Assembly: GCF_021869535.1 (NCBI RefSeq)
Contig: NW_026262690.1
Span: 92,843,995-92,907,994, forward strand
Direction of reading: 5' to 3'
Origin: Mytilus californianus
Taxonomy: Eukaryota > Mollusca > Bivalvia > Mytilida > Mytilidae
DNA length: 64,000 bases
The translations under genes and the position numbers were made by a program. The notes beneath the pieces were generated by a model, which saw only the letters and a list, made by a program, of their open reading frames with translations, did not search any database and was not told where the DNA came from. Numbering within the stretch: the first letter of the stretch is position 1; every line of letters starts with the position of its first letter. Below, piece after piece: positions 12,131-24,352 of this stretch.

Positions 12131-12524
12131 TATTGCTGTATCTCTTCCAAAAATTTTAAGATTTTATGCCTCCATTAATCAAAACCAGGCTTAAGAATCT
12201 GGGGTGTTGTGAATCAAATTTGGATTTAACAAAATTTCAAAAATCTGTTAAAGAAGATGCAATTAAAGTCCCCCCTTTAAGAAATAGTATTAAACATTTA
12301 TCTTCTCCACCCTAAATACAAGACTTTAGTATTCTTTAATCTAAACTTGTACATATTAAAATAATTAGTCCAACTTTGTATCATAGAACGATTGACCACA
12401 GCAGATTCAAATGTATTGTTCAAGGGAGGAGCTAGCAATATTTTGTGAAAAAAAAACTTCGATTCTAAGAAAAGGTCCTCATAATCTGACATATGAAGAT
12501 GCATGACATTTTGATTGAAAACAT

Positions 12525-13005
12525 AGATCATCTGTTTCGGTTCTTGTACACCCTTAGTTGGCTTTCAAATATTTGGGCGTTCCCGATGAAGGTAAATCTA
12601 GAAAAGCACTTTGGACGCATGAAATTCGTGCTGTTTTCATTTTTTACAGCACTGGGACGATACCACTGTTGGAGGGCTATCAGTCCCCGAGGGAAACATC
12701 AGCTCAGTAGTTCGAACTTCGGATCTGACACGATCTATAACAAACCTTTCTAAAATTGTGCATTTATAAATTTTGAAATTATCAAGAAACTAAGGTTACA
12801 ACTCCCTCAGGCAAAGTTGATCTTAAATGGATTTTGGCTGTTTTGTATGTCCTTTTGATCATAAATATAGCTCTTCAAATGTTGCGGATCTTATAAATCC
12901 TTGGCATTCAAATATTTGTCTTTGAGCGTTCCTGATGAAGGTAAATCCAGAAAAGAGTTTCGGAAAGCATGAAATTTATAAAGAGTTGTTTTCATTTTTT
13001 TTTTC
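12525..13005 (+). repeat. Interspersed repeat family D, tandem pair
   Basis: Two head-to-tail partial units. Each has 'ctttcaaatatt(t)gggcgttc' or a variant, then '(c)ctgatgaaggtaaatc', 'agaaaag', 'ttcggacgcatgaaat' or a variant. Between them are 'cagtccccgaggg' and 'aagaaactaaggttacaactccctcaggc'. The same tandem arrangement recurs at 30335-30905. Non-coding. Confidence 0.7.
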
Positions 13006-13079
13006 CATTTTGGTTCGGGGTGCTTTTCAGCAGACAGCCTTCATTACTATAGCGACCATCTGTGCCTTTCTTCTTGTCT

Positions 13080-13220
13080 ACTTCTTTCTGAAGAAGAATG
13101 AAAAGAAGCTAATACACGATCGTTTAACTACTCTTTCCGATGTAAGGAGGATGTCTTTTACTGAATAATTTAAAATCGTTTGCGATGATGTTGATCGAGT
13201 CTCTGAATGTGTAGAATATT
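13080..13220 (+). pseudogene. Short PLE family B RT relic
   Basis: The translated pieces KKNEKK, then after decay a segment aligning with the region around the YIDD box ('gatgatgttgatcgagtc'), match the family B RT (compare 46840-46950, minus). It is about 140 bp with stops. Confidence 0.45.
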
Positions 13221-13339
13221 TCGGCGGAATATGGTTTGATTGGGCTGAGTTAAAATAAGAATTTTTTATTCTAAAATATCGCATCTCGAATAAACGAAGC
13301 CACATATATAGTTAGGTCTACTTCCTACCATGACTTGTA

Positions 13340-13935
13340 CACAATGACAAAATGTTACAAAAGTATATAAAAAACATACATAAAAACACGTTAACTCTTG
13401 TTAAAACTAATAAACAATGACAAAATGTTACAAAAACATATGAAAAACACACACAAAAGAAATATTTTTGTTAAAACTAATAAACAAAAATGTTACAAAA
13501 GCATATGAAAAACACACATAAAAAAGGTTCTTGTTAAAACTAATAAACAATGACAAAATGTTACAAAAGCAAAGGAAAAATATTTAACAAAAGATTCATC
13601 TTAAAACTAATAAACAATGACAAAATGTTGCAAAAGCATATGAAAAACAAACATAAAAAAGATTCTTGTTAAAACTAATAAACAATGACAAAATGTTGTA
13701 AAAGCAAATGAAAAACATATAACAAAAGATTCATGTTAAAACTAATAAACAATGACAAAATGTTGTAAAAGCAAATGAAAAACATATAACAAAAGATTCA
13801 TCTTAAAACTAATAAACAATGACAAAATGTTGCAAAAGCATATGAAAAACAAACATAAAAAAGGTTCTTGTTAAAACTAATAAACAATTACAAAATGTTA
13901 CAAAAACATATGAAAAGCACACATAATAATGTTTA
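13340..13935 (+). repeat. 67-bp tandem repeat, about 8-9 copies
   Basis: The word 'ttaaaactaataaacaa' starts at about 13401, 13471, 13533, 13601, 13669, 13736, 13803 and 13871, a period of about 67 bp. Units consist of 'caatgacaaaatgtt', 'caaaagcatatgaaaaac' and an A-rich spacer. Units alternate between 'acacataaaaaaggttcttg' and 'atataacaaaagattcat' types, suggesting higher-order duplication. Confidence 0.95.
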
Positions 13936-14175
13936 TCGGTTTACTGATAATACAGGTTTAATAAAAGTTATAATTCCGTATTTATTCTCGAGTCCCCCCT
14001 TTTATCTTTGCATTCTGAACTTTGACCGTGTCTGTCACGTGCATTTAGCATATTGTGACGTCACTTCCAAATTTTCTAACGTTTGAACGGGAAGCTTGTT
14101 CAATCCCACCCACCTACCCCGACAATCTCCTATTTTGGATTATTTTTTCTGCTGTTGTTTTTTAATGTTTTTCAG

Positions 14176-14302
14176 GTATATGCCTAGTGAGTTTAGGAAG
14201 GCCGGAAACGGATCAAGCTGGAGACAATTGATTTTCGGAACTAAATGGAGTATGGCAATTATTGTAGAGGATGAACTTTTCGACTCGTCTAGAATAACAT
14301 AA
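14176..14302 (+). CDS. Possible terminal exon, unknown protein
   Basis: Not recognised. A strong acceptor (TTTTTTAATGTTTTTCAG) is followed by an open stretch of about 42 codons of ordinary composition, beginning YMPSEFRKAGNGSS and ending EDELFDSSRIT before a TAA. An AATAAA lies at 14607-14612. It could be the last exon of a plus-strand gene, but no upstream exon was identified, and the stretch sits between two clusters of the 67-bp repeat. Confidence 0.25.
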
Positions 14303-15214
14303 TATTGCAGTGGTTGTGTCCAGTTATATCGTGAACTGTTACTGCAATTTCACGTTTTTACGAATGCTTTTAAATTGAGGATGGAACATTTTTATATAAA
14401 TACTTGATACTGATTTCAAACAGACAGTGCTAGTTTTTACGCATCTTATAATCTGCTGATGTCTTGATGGTGGACGTTTACTAAGAAAGGAGAAAACTTT
14501 AATATCTAGAATTCAACTCTATAAACATATAGATGTGTGCGTTTCCATAAAAGGATTTCTTTTTAATGCATTTTGATATTTTTCATTGTTTTTTAGTATT
14601 ATCTTTAATAAAACAGTTGTCGCAGTATTAGTGCAGAGGCGGGATCTGGCAAGATGACAGGGGGGTCATGACCCTATAATTCTACGTTAGACCATTTGTT
14701 AAAATATTCTCCTGTGGTACCACAGGGAAGTTGTGTTTTTTATAAACGGCTTTCTCTTGTTTACCAGAGCGGCCGGTTCATCACTGTTACCAGTTTTGAA
14801 TTTTATCCTCCGAGTACCGAGGAAGCGTTATTCAAGTTATGGCCTAGCGTCAGTGTGGGGTCGTGCTCCTCGTTCACTCTGATTTTCCTTAGAGGAACTT
14901 TTGTTACTTCTGTTACCAGAAGAACACCTACTTGCCAATATTAAAAATGCCGGCGGTTTGTATCGTCTTGCCAGACCTCGTTTACTGTTTTTCCCTGCGG
15001 CCGATTTTATTCCACTTAAGATTTTTTGAATTATTTAGTTTTAAGGAGTTGCGGAATGATCGCCTATGAGACAACTCGATTGTACAAACAACGTTGGTAT
15101 TAGCATCTAAAGGTAACCGTACAACCTTCAACAATGAGCAAAACATTTACCATATGCGGCCGGTATTATTCCACACATTATTTCTTGAATTATTTTAATC
15201 TTTAATTAAAAGAA

Positions 15215-15415
15215 ACATTCTTGTTAAAACTAATAAACAATGACAAAATGTTACAAAAACATATGAAAAATACACATAAAAAAGATTCTTGTTAAAACTA
15301 ATAAACAATGACAAAATGTTGCAAAAGCTCATGGAAAAAAACCCACACAATAAAGAAAGATTCATGTTAAAACAAATAAACAATGATAAAATGTTGCAAA
15401 AGCATAGGGTACAAA
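15215..15415 (+). repeat. 67-bp tandem repeat, second cluster (about 3 copies)
   Basis: Same unit as the array at 13340-13935 ('ttaaaactaataaacaatgacaaaatgtt...'), about 1.3 kb away in the same orientation. The flanks here contain 'gcggccggtattattcc', and 14998-15013 has a similar 'gcggccgattttattcc'. Both clusters may belong to one larger element. Confidence 0.9.
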
Positions 15416-15467
15416 AAAACGATTAGGATAATAAATTGCCATTTTTCAACATAATTCTACCATTATT

Positions 15468-18400
15468 TCAGATTCCGTCGGAATTATCTCCTTTCAGCCA
15501 TTTATAAAGTATTCTGCAAAAGAAAGAAAAAAATGTTTATAATGATTATGTAACTGTCAAAGAAAAAAGAAACGCTGGACATTTAACTCTTACAGCCGTT
15601 AAAAAAGTAATGGATAAACCAAGAACGAACCAATATGTTAAACAAAGGACAGTCTAAACCTTTTAATTTAGATGAAAAATATATTTAAATAAAGACCTAG
15701 ACCGAATGTTTTCTACTATTTTACAATCTAAGATGACGGAAGACACCAGATCAATCTTTATCTTGAAATTTTTAGATTAAATTAGTACTTACATAGAACC
15801 AGCAAGTGCTACGGAAAACATTACCGCCATTATGAGAAATATGAATCCAGGAAACCAATCAACAGACCCCGAATACATTTTACCATACACCACTCCGGAT
15901 AATGCGGCTTGTAACTCATCTAAACCAGCAATACTGGCAAACAAGAATCCTAAAATACAAAAATCATTACAAACGATAGGATTTCATGTGTATAAGGATT
16001 TCATGTGTATAATATAAAAAAACATGACATCAGAACTATTTTGATGCATTATATGTACACTTTGAAATTTCATTTCTCTCCATAATCGGTGATACTGAAA
16101 ATTAATTATTTGAAATTCGAAAGTTAAGAAAAATACACAAACTCAAAAGATGTACGTGCTCTAATTACTCGGTGATATTCTGGAGAATTGACAAAGAAAC
16201 CATGATGCTGTTCCTGCTAAGTTTCACATATTTGAATGTCCTTTTGGTGTCCTTCGCCTCTCTTTTAGATCCAGCATACAAGCAAGTCGTTCATTGGTTA
16301 ACCTTTCTTAAACTAAATGTTTTTTTTAGGGTGTTGTATTTTTACAAAATAAGCGAATGTGAGATAGAAATCGTCGATTTCACGATGATCACAATGTAGT
16401 ATTTAGGCCTGAAAGGTGCCCTTTTGGTAGTACACAAGGTGAGGAAGAGTATTTTAGCACCAAAACACGTTTAATTATTCCTTTACAATCCTATTTCATG
16501 TAAAACTAGTAATGGTCTTGTGTCTCCCTCCTCTCAGTCGTTGTCTGTTGGGATCTCGACCACTGCGAAACAACTAGAAACAACAATAATTCGTGTTAGT
16601 TATGGAAACATATCCTATAACTTCTAATACCGAAAACATACACAGACACGTCTATCAACTGGTATATTCCAATTGGTAGACATAATTGTTTATGGACCAG
16701 AAAATCAATGGCTTTACTTTGTTGTTTGGTTGCTGTATCATTGACATATTTTATGCCCCGCAATATAGAGTGCAGGTATACAATGATTGCCAAGTTATTT
16801 TAATCATACCTTGCTCTTGAGGATCAACTACTCTTGACATCATGGCACGCATGACTGGAAACACGGAAATGGAAACAAAACCAAAAATAACATCTATAAA
16901 AGAAAGAAAACACCCAAAATAACACATATAAAAGAAAAAAAAATAACATCTGCAAAAGAAAGAAAGAAATCATCAGCTGTTACACCACTGTCTCAGGTTA
17001 GGGGAGGATTGGGAGCTTACAAACAAGCTTTACCTCGCCACATTCTTTACGTGCCCGTACAAGTAAGGAGCCTTTAGTTCAATGGTTGTCGTTGGTTCAT
17101 GTCTGTCATTTTTGTTTTTCGTAAATTGTTTTGTTATAAACGAGGCCGTTAGTTTTTCTCATCTGAATTATTTCACATATCCTAAGTTGGGGCCTTTTAA
17201 AACCGACTATACGGTATGGAGTTTTCTCATTATTGAAGGCCTTACGGTGGCCTATTATTGCTTACTACCAATTAATTTAAACTCTGGTGGATAGTTTTTT
17301 CAATCATACCGTATCCCTGTGAAGTATGATGCATTACTCATAAGCTTACATATACTTACGTAAATAAACCATCCAACTGTTCACAGAAAAACTCAATATC
17401 AACATAGATGCAATACCAGATATTGAAGCAATTAAGAGGACAATAACATCTTCGGTAAATTTAAGGAACACTCGAACAATGCCGACAACACATATCGTAT
17501 TAACCGTCGTTTGAATAGCATGCATAACTTGTATGTTAAACTCATTCCAACATATTGGCTTGTGCATCAGGAACAAAGTCTGGTATTCAAGTTTTCCTTG
17601 TAGACACGACGATGACAACAAAAACACAAGCAAACACAGTAATAGTTTTCGTCTTCTGTGCTGTGGTGTGTCTCTAATATACAGTTTCAATGGCCCAAGA
17701 AGACTCTTTGGTTGAGAATCGTGTTCACTAGATTTTCGAAGAATAAATACGCTTAAAAATATCGTCAACAAAGATATAGCTAAAGCCATAGTAATTGGTT
17801 CACTGAATCGTTCAGTCCATATCCAGTATCCCATACCATAATGTGTTATCGCCGCTGTCAACATTCCGCTTGCCTGGACTACAGTTATGCGGAAAGCCCG
17901 CTTCTTTCCTGGTGGAGTTATGTCAGAAACAGTTGCAAAAATTTGAACCATTGACCCACTAAACGTACCGGTAAAGGCAAAACCTATCTGCCCTATATAC
18001 AATACCCAGATGGGTAGCCGTAGTAAAACTGTTAACAGTAAGATTAATTCCTTAAACATAGTTCCACAAATAGATATGATATACATTATTCTCCGCCCAA
18101 AGAAATCTGAGAGATAACCCAGCAAGAATATTGGAATGACAGAAGCAAATGTTGAACAGAATCCTAAATACATGATTATTTCAGCAGACTCCTTTTGAAT
18201 AATACTACTTGTATCGTTAATGTGAGACGTGTTCGTGGTGTTGCCAGGGTAACAGGACTTTTCGGCATGCCGTACAATGTGTTTCTGACCATGCCTTTTT
18301 GCCGTCTCATCGATGACGTAGAAGGTTTGTACTGGCTCCAGTGCCACAATGGCTACTGTATGTAAAACAACTAGCAATTCCACTGGAGTCCATTTGAAAA

Positions 18401-18473
18401 TCCATGACAATGAACTTCCCTCATCGTTTTGAGCCACTTGTATTAGTGGTGTTCCCTCTTTGGGGGAATTCAT
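15468..18473 (-). CDS. SLC46-type major facilitator transporter, 4 exons
   Basis: Exons (minus): 18473-17360, 16893-16810, 15949-15793, 15513-15468. All splice sites are GT-AG with matching phase, and the 1401 nt give 466 aa plus stop, a normal SLC46 length. Features are a cytoplasmic N-terminus (about 25 aa) and TM1 with EPVQTFYVID. The first extracellular loop carries sequons NTT, NTS and NDT, as in PCFT-like carriers. The loop after TM2 has DFFGRR, matching the DxxGRR signature of SLC46A1-type transporters. A central cytoplasmic loop (about residues 245-280) is basic, and about 12 hydrophobic segments are present in all. The family moves folates, cyclic dinucleotides or lysosomal solutes by proton coupling; which substrate applies cannot be read here. 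Introns contain a PLE B 3' stub and a family C repeat. The frame is intact. Confidence 0.88.
16215..16271 (+). mobile_element. PLE family B 3' terminal stub
   Basis: About 57 bp ending '...tttgaatgtccttttggtgtccttcgcctctctttta', the family B 3' terminus. It lies in the intron between the second and third SLC46 exons. Confidence 0.6.
16995..17312 (+). repeat. Interspersed repeat family C copy in SLC46 intron
   Basis: Contains 'ttcaatggttgtcgttgg', 'gttttgttataaacgaggccgttag', 'attattgaaggccttacgg' and a terminal 'caatcataccgta', in the same order as 10828-11165. It lies between the first and second coding exons of the minus-strand transporter. Confidence 0.7.
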
Positions 18474-18479
18474 CGCTCC

Positions 18480-20510
18480 ACTTTAAAGTATTCCAGAAAT
18501 TAATGTTTTTAATTCACATATTTATCCTACTGTTGATGCAAACATTGATGGAAGTATAACGGTGATGGGAAGAGGAAGATGAAAACTATTCACACCAAAT
18601 AGTTTGCTCATGAAGTGCCTGTAATGAAAATTAAAAAAGTTTTTTTATTTCCGTTAGTCTACATTATATATATAGTACGCCTTTTGCGAATTAACGTATT
18701 TAATTCACGAAAAGCGTAGCTTTGAGTGGATTAAATATGTTAATGAGTAAGACGTGGCTATATATGATTTGTAACATTAATGGGCGATGACACATGTCAG
18801 GGGTTAAACTTAACTATACTTTTCATGAATTAAATATGTCAATCAAATAGGGGCGCTTTCTATGACAAAATATCTCTAGTTTTCAGAAAATGATCTCATG
18901 GATTGGACATTTTAGTTGGATTTGATTTAATGATAGATCTGTACATGTAAATGAATTGTTGCCGTGATACTTTCATCATGGTTTAAAGACCACAGAGCGA
19001 TTTATGCGTTATTGAAGGTCATCCCCTCCCTGGGCGAAAATTCTTGGGGGATAGATGCAAAATATTGTTAGATGAAAACCGTGCTGCCTGCTTTCCAAAA
19101 AAATCAGGACATGTAGTTTCAGTAGAGGTAAACGAAGGAAAACTTTTAAAACGTATTGTGAAGGTATTCTGTCTTTCCCAACACCATGAAAATGATCGAT
19201 TAATAGATGGGAAACAAGTATCCACCAATTTATCAATATCGCCTCTTTTATTATAGACCACGTTATTCCTTTTTGTAGCTTTCCTCGGGCATTCATTTGT
19301 TTCAAGTACAGGAAACCATTTTTAATTGAGGGTTAGGTTTGCAAGTTTGGCTAGTTTTAGGGTAAGCCCCCCCTCTTTTCCCCCGATTTTTTTTTTATTT
19401 ACTTCACGTGGCCAAAGAGGCGGAGCTAGACAGTGAAATAACAAACTTGAGATGGAAGTTAGAGCACTGGTCTAAGCTCCTTTCATTCTTTGCTTTTCCT
19501 ATGACAAGCGACACTCGGCGGGACTGGAGAGTGCAATACTGACTAAAAAATCATTCAGTTGACGCACTCCTCTAAAAATAACCGAAGTTAACTCACTCGA
19601 TGATCAAAGGAAAAATTACCATTCATGTTACAAATAAGTGTTATTTTGGTTCTAAAAATTAGACATTAACTTCCGTAAATCTATATATTTGGTGTCTCTT
19701 AAAAAGTTCATGATAAAATTTCACAATAAAATGTCAAGATCCCGGACATGATAAATTAATGTTCTTAAATGATAACAATCCCTGATTAGAGAAGGTTATG
19801 TAATATTAAGATACATTCATTTAAAACAACGTGTAACAATGACATGATGTGCACTTGATTTTTTAGATTGTTATATAATATATATACCAAGTGACAAAAA
19901 ATCTGTGGTTTCTTCATTCTTGATCTAAGTGTCATATCTTATTTATTGGTTGAAAAACTCGAAAAAACAAATTTACGTTGAATTTAACTCTTAACATATA
20001 CAAACTAACTTTCATTTTTCTTCGTTTTAAATGATCATAAATGGGGATAGGAATTGATGATAATGCACATTAAAAAGTCTGTTGTTTGCGCTTGCTTTCA
20101 TTATATTCGATCATTCGTTGTGCCTGTACTTGTGCTTTGGCAATCTGTTATACCGGTATATTAGAGTTCAGTGGTTTTTTAAATACTATTTTTACTGATC
20201 GTCCTTTTATGTATACCCCTTTTTTATTCCACGAACCGAGATTAAAATGGGGACTTTAGCGATGTCTAAGGATATACAAACGATATAGTTTTGATTACAC
20301 GGTGATTTATTCACGAATGTTTTCATACAAGCTACTTTTCACCTAGTCAATTCAGATATGTGATAAAAATATACCTCCATGTGCTACTTTTAGAGATAAA
20401 TGGGGTCGAAATTTTAGACATTTACTGGAAATTTCAGTTTCTTGGACATTTCTATCATTTAGAAAGACATACCGAACTTTCTTGTTTTAAAAGATAAACA
20501 CAAGCATCTG
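18480..20510. other. Intergenic DNA upstream of the SLC46 gene
   Basis: No gene recognised. The minus-strand promoter of the transporter should lie just right of 18473. Overlapping open stretches near 19010-19300 on both strands match nothing I know and lack splice context. Confidence 0.4.
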
Positions 20511-20514
20511 GGAT

Positions 20515-20875
20515 ATCTGCTTTTTATAAGTGTGCTTTGAATTTGTGAAACAATTCTTTGGAAATTATTCTTTTTTATCACATTTTCATGGTTTAGTCAA
20601 AGAACGGCATTTTTTGCTGTATATTTATCTAATTTAAAAAAGTTTCATCGGTGATTTGTTCATGAAAATTGGCACAAATAATCTTCATACATAATCAAGC
20701 CAAATGTCATTTTCAAAAAGAGGGGTCCATGAACGCGTTTTCAAGTTAAATCAGTCTGAATGATTAAAATCAGTCGAAAATACATCTTTTCCCGATATAT
20801 CAGTTAGAAAAATAATATTTTACGTTAGCAACGTCTTTCCTCTACTGTAACTGTATCGTATGCCCTTAATGAACC
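20515..20875 (+). repeat. Interspersed repeat family E
   Basis: About 360 bp that recurs in reverse orientation at 41583-41955. Shared words include 'agaggggtccatgaacgcg', 'gttaaatcagtctgaa' and 'ctgtaactgtatcgtatgcc'. Non-coding, with similarity I estimate at roughly 80 percent by eye. Confidence 0.75.
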
Positions 20876-21260
20876 CCGCCACATGCTCATGTGCCTGTCC
20901 TTAGGCAGAAACTTGCCAGCCTGAGTGTTTGTCTTTTGTCTAAAATTTTAATGCTGTTATTTTTTGTGTTTAAAAAAAACCTTTTATGGAATTTGATGTA
21001 AATGGCAGATCTTTGATAGATTCTGTTACATTTATTCACAGCTTTTCTAGACGCGAGGCGATTATTGTAGGGTCTGGATGGGGTCCTTCATTTTTTTATT
21101 CTTTTGCCTATTTGTCTCCCTTTATTCTGCACTTTTTGTCGTCCAGTATTCTCTATTCTGTAGACCCCACCCAGAACCCTCATATTGTAAAACCGTATTT
21201 GGCCTCTAAGTGTCTTTTGGTGTTTTATGTCGTTGGGCTGCTGTCTCACCGACGTATCAC
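20870..21260 (+). repeat. Family C-related repeat fragments
   Basis: Begins 'aaccccgccacatgctcatgtgcctgtcc', similar to the mid part of the PLE A 3' UTR, and contains 'cgttgggctgctgtctcacc'. A 123-codon open stretch at 20986-21357 overlaps this material and is not a convincing gene. Confidence 0.45.
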
Positions 21261-21359
21261 TAAATCTTATTCTACTATCCATGTAGACTACCAAATAAGG
21301 CGGGATAAATCGCGAATACATGTTATACATCTAATACCTTACATAATTATATATTAATA

Positions 21360-24350
21360 AAAAATATTTTTAGCGACAATGTCATCGATTTCAAAATACA
21401 TTGTAAAATACGATTTAATTCAATGTCAATCAAAACGATCAAAATTTATTTCAACTGATTTTTACAGACCATCTTTGGAGTTGTTTGTACTGCTTTATAT
21501 GAAAACAATTAGACCTTTTACCTCATAGTATAACTCCTATATTTGCTTAAAACATCGTTTTAAGTACAATATTGACTAATATTAAATCAATACTTTACTT
21601 TTCAATCATAACTAAAGATAGACTTACCTCATTCGGATAAATGTTTAATTTCATATTTCCTCAATTTAACTAAACAACATTAAAAAACTGACACCCCTCT
21701 CTTCCAAAAAAGAAACAAAAAAAAAAACAACAAAACAAACGAAAAAAACTATTGGTGGTCTTCTTTCGAGAACGTGCTTTGAGTACGGGTCAAATACATG
21801 ACAATTAGGAGGACGAGCAAACGAACATTTTCTAATGGGGTTGAACAAACATGTCTTCACGTAGACTGTTCCTTTTAAAGTTTATGAGTTAGCATAACGG
21901 CTAAGTCTGTTGGTCTAGTACAAATCAGGATTATATTGATTTCTCATTATTATGCTATCGCCGTAATCACTCGTGAAATATTAGCCACTAGACGATTAGC
22001 ATTCATGAATTTATCAACCGACATCAACAAAATTATGTTGTGCGCATAGACTATTGCTTCATATAAATGGAAAATCTAAGAACACTTGATTAGCTAATGG
22101 ATGTTCAGCGGCAAATATCAATTGCATATTCAGAATGATAACATATAATACGAAATTAATATGAACCATTTATCACTAGACCGAAACTTGGAACATGACT
22201 TTTTACAATGTATGCCATCATTCCTGGTCAGATTATTCTGACTTCAAGTCAACGAACCTTTGCTCTTTCTGCTTGCCGGAAAAGCGGCAAAAGTCAATTT
22301 TAAGCCTGATTTTGGTCCGACCATCAAGGGAGCACACCGATCTACGAAACCATCAAGGCGTCCTGGCGGATATTTCATATTCTAGAGTAAAAATTACATG
22401 ATATTTTTGTCAAATAATAATTTGCGTAATTTGTATAAACAACTGATATACACGTTTCACAACACCTTAAGTTTGAAGGCGATAAATAGATCACCGTTAG
22501 TTCCATTTTCTCGCAATATCAAAATTTTATCCATCTTTTAAGAAAGTGAGTTTTACGTCGTGCTTAAATTTAAAACAAGATTTAATATCTTACCATATTA
22601 CATAACACATACCAAAACCAATGTGTATGACATCCTCCGATTAATCAAAATTCCCGATTGAAAAGACGGTATGTACACATACAAGGAAATAGCAATAAAA
22701 TTTCACAGGTATTACAATGATCATATTCCAAATATAGAAATGCACATGTGAACCTATCAAAGTATTACTTTCCATCGATTTTCTATTTTAGTTTTAGTTG
22801 TATGATATTCAAAAGGTAAACTAAATGACCGACTTAATAAATTGCCCTAAACTAGATGTTTAAGTGTTTCTTAAGCTGCTCACTTACAAAAATGTCCGAT
22901 CTTTAATTTCCACATTCAAATGAGGAATAAGGAAATGGGTTTATAGTCTATGTTGAAAGGTATATATAACTTATTTCTGTCTCTAAATTCAACAATATAA
23001 CTTTCTTCCTGGTTAACCGTTTCTTAACTGTATTCCGATTACAAAAAAAAAAAAAAAAAAAAAATGAAAAAAGTTCCATATATCTTATTAATCGAATATG
23101 ATATATCTAAGTTTTGTATAGAATTTAAGTAAAATTCAACTCAAGTGTTTATCTCCATTCCTGTACACTTAGACTAATTTTAACCCAGAGATATGTCTAT
23201 GTAACCTAATCACAAACTTTACCGATTGTCGACGGGGCCGACGCTGGATTCGGTCTTTCCTTCGCCATTATCGTCGCAGGCGAGACAAATATATCACTAT
23301 TCGGTAGAGAAGGAGGCACATTTTTGCAGGTTAAAAAAATCTGATTAAAAGTTTCCTTCACCACAAAATAATCATTCATCGCACCCCTATGAGACTATAA
23401 ATGAGTAAAACAATATAGTAAATTGACAGTATCATTTAACTGTTTATTGATGAAACAGTAAAAATTGTAGGTAAAAAAGATTTTGGAACAGGATCAAGCA
23501 TTGGCGGATTAGCGGAAGGGTTCCGGTTGCTGGACTCCACCGCCCCACTTACTTTTTTTCCGGAAAATTAAAAATAACTACGAATAAAAATTCGATTAAA
23601 GACTTGTGTCCCCTCTCCATTTCGAGATTTCTTTTCCATCAATTTTTTGAATTTGCAACATGAATTACAAATTTTTCTATTAGGACTGATTGATGTGCCA
23701 ATTGTATAACGAGAAATTACTGATTACAGCCTAATTGCAATAATGGCATAGAACAGAAATAAACAACTTTTCAATTCGATAAAAGTTCATAAGTCGGAAA
23801 AGGGAAAACAACATTATAAAAAATAATAGTCCACACAATGACACAATGTACACACAAAATAGCAATAATAGTCCACATAATATTATACAGAGTAAAAAAA
23901 TACTAGTCTAGAAATATTATACAGAAAACAAAATTCTAATCTGCCTATAAATGAAGTTTACTGTAACATAGAAAGTTAAAATCATCAGAATTTCTTTTCG
24001 TTTAGAAATTCTTCATTTCTTTCCGACTGAATGTTCTTCTCTCGGTTTTTAAAGGATTTCAATTTCCATTTTTCGTCTCTCATTCCCTGTATAGCACCAA
24101 ATATACTCTTTTAGTTAACTGCATGTAACTTTGATACTTAATTATATACATTTCATATTCAAAAGATAACTTATTTCTCGGTTAGCGGAGAGATCAGCAG
24201 AGGAAGCACATTTAGCAGTACAACGGAAACTATGATGCTTAAATCTGTCTTATATAATTCGAATTTATTTAAATAAAATTTATACATCAGATACTTGATA
24301 AGAATGAAATTCCTTATCACTGACCTTGTAAGTCTAGAACAATATCGTCA
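21360..24350. other. Intergenic DNA
   Basis: AT-rich with no supported gene. It contains a poly-A run of about 22 at 23043-23064 and a GC-richer patch at 23225-23290. The last few hundred bases should include the C1q gene promoter, but no site was assigned with confidence. Confidence 0.4.
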
Positions 24351-24352
24351 TT

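Noticed and set aside
13340..13935. CRISPR-like array
   Set aside because: The whole 67-bp unit is repeated with no unique spacers, and the genome is eukaryotic.
20986..21357. 123-codon plus-strand open frame
   Set aside because: It overlaps repeat-like sequence, with no domain and an overlapping open frame on the other strand.
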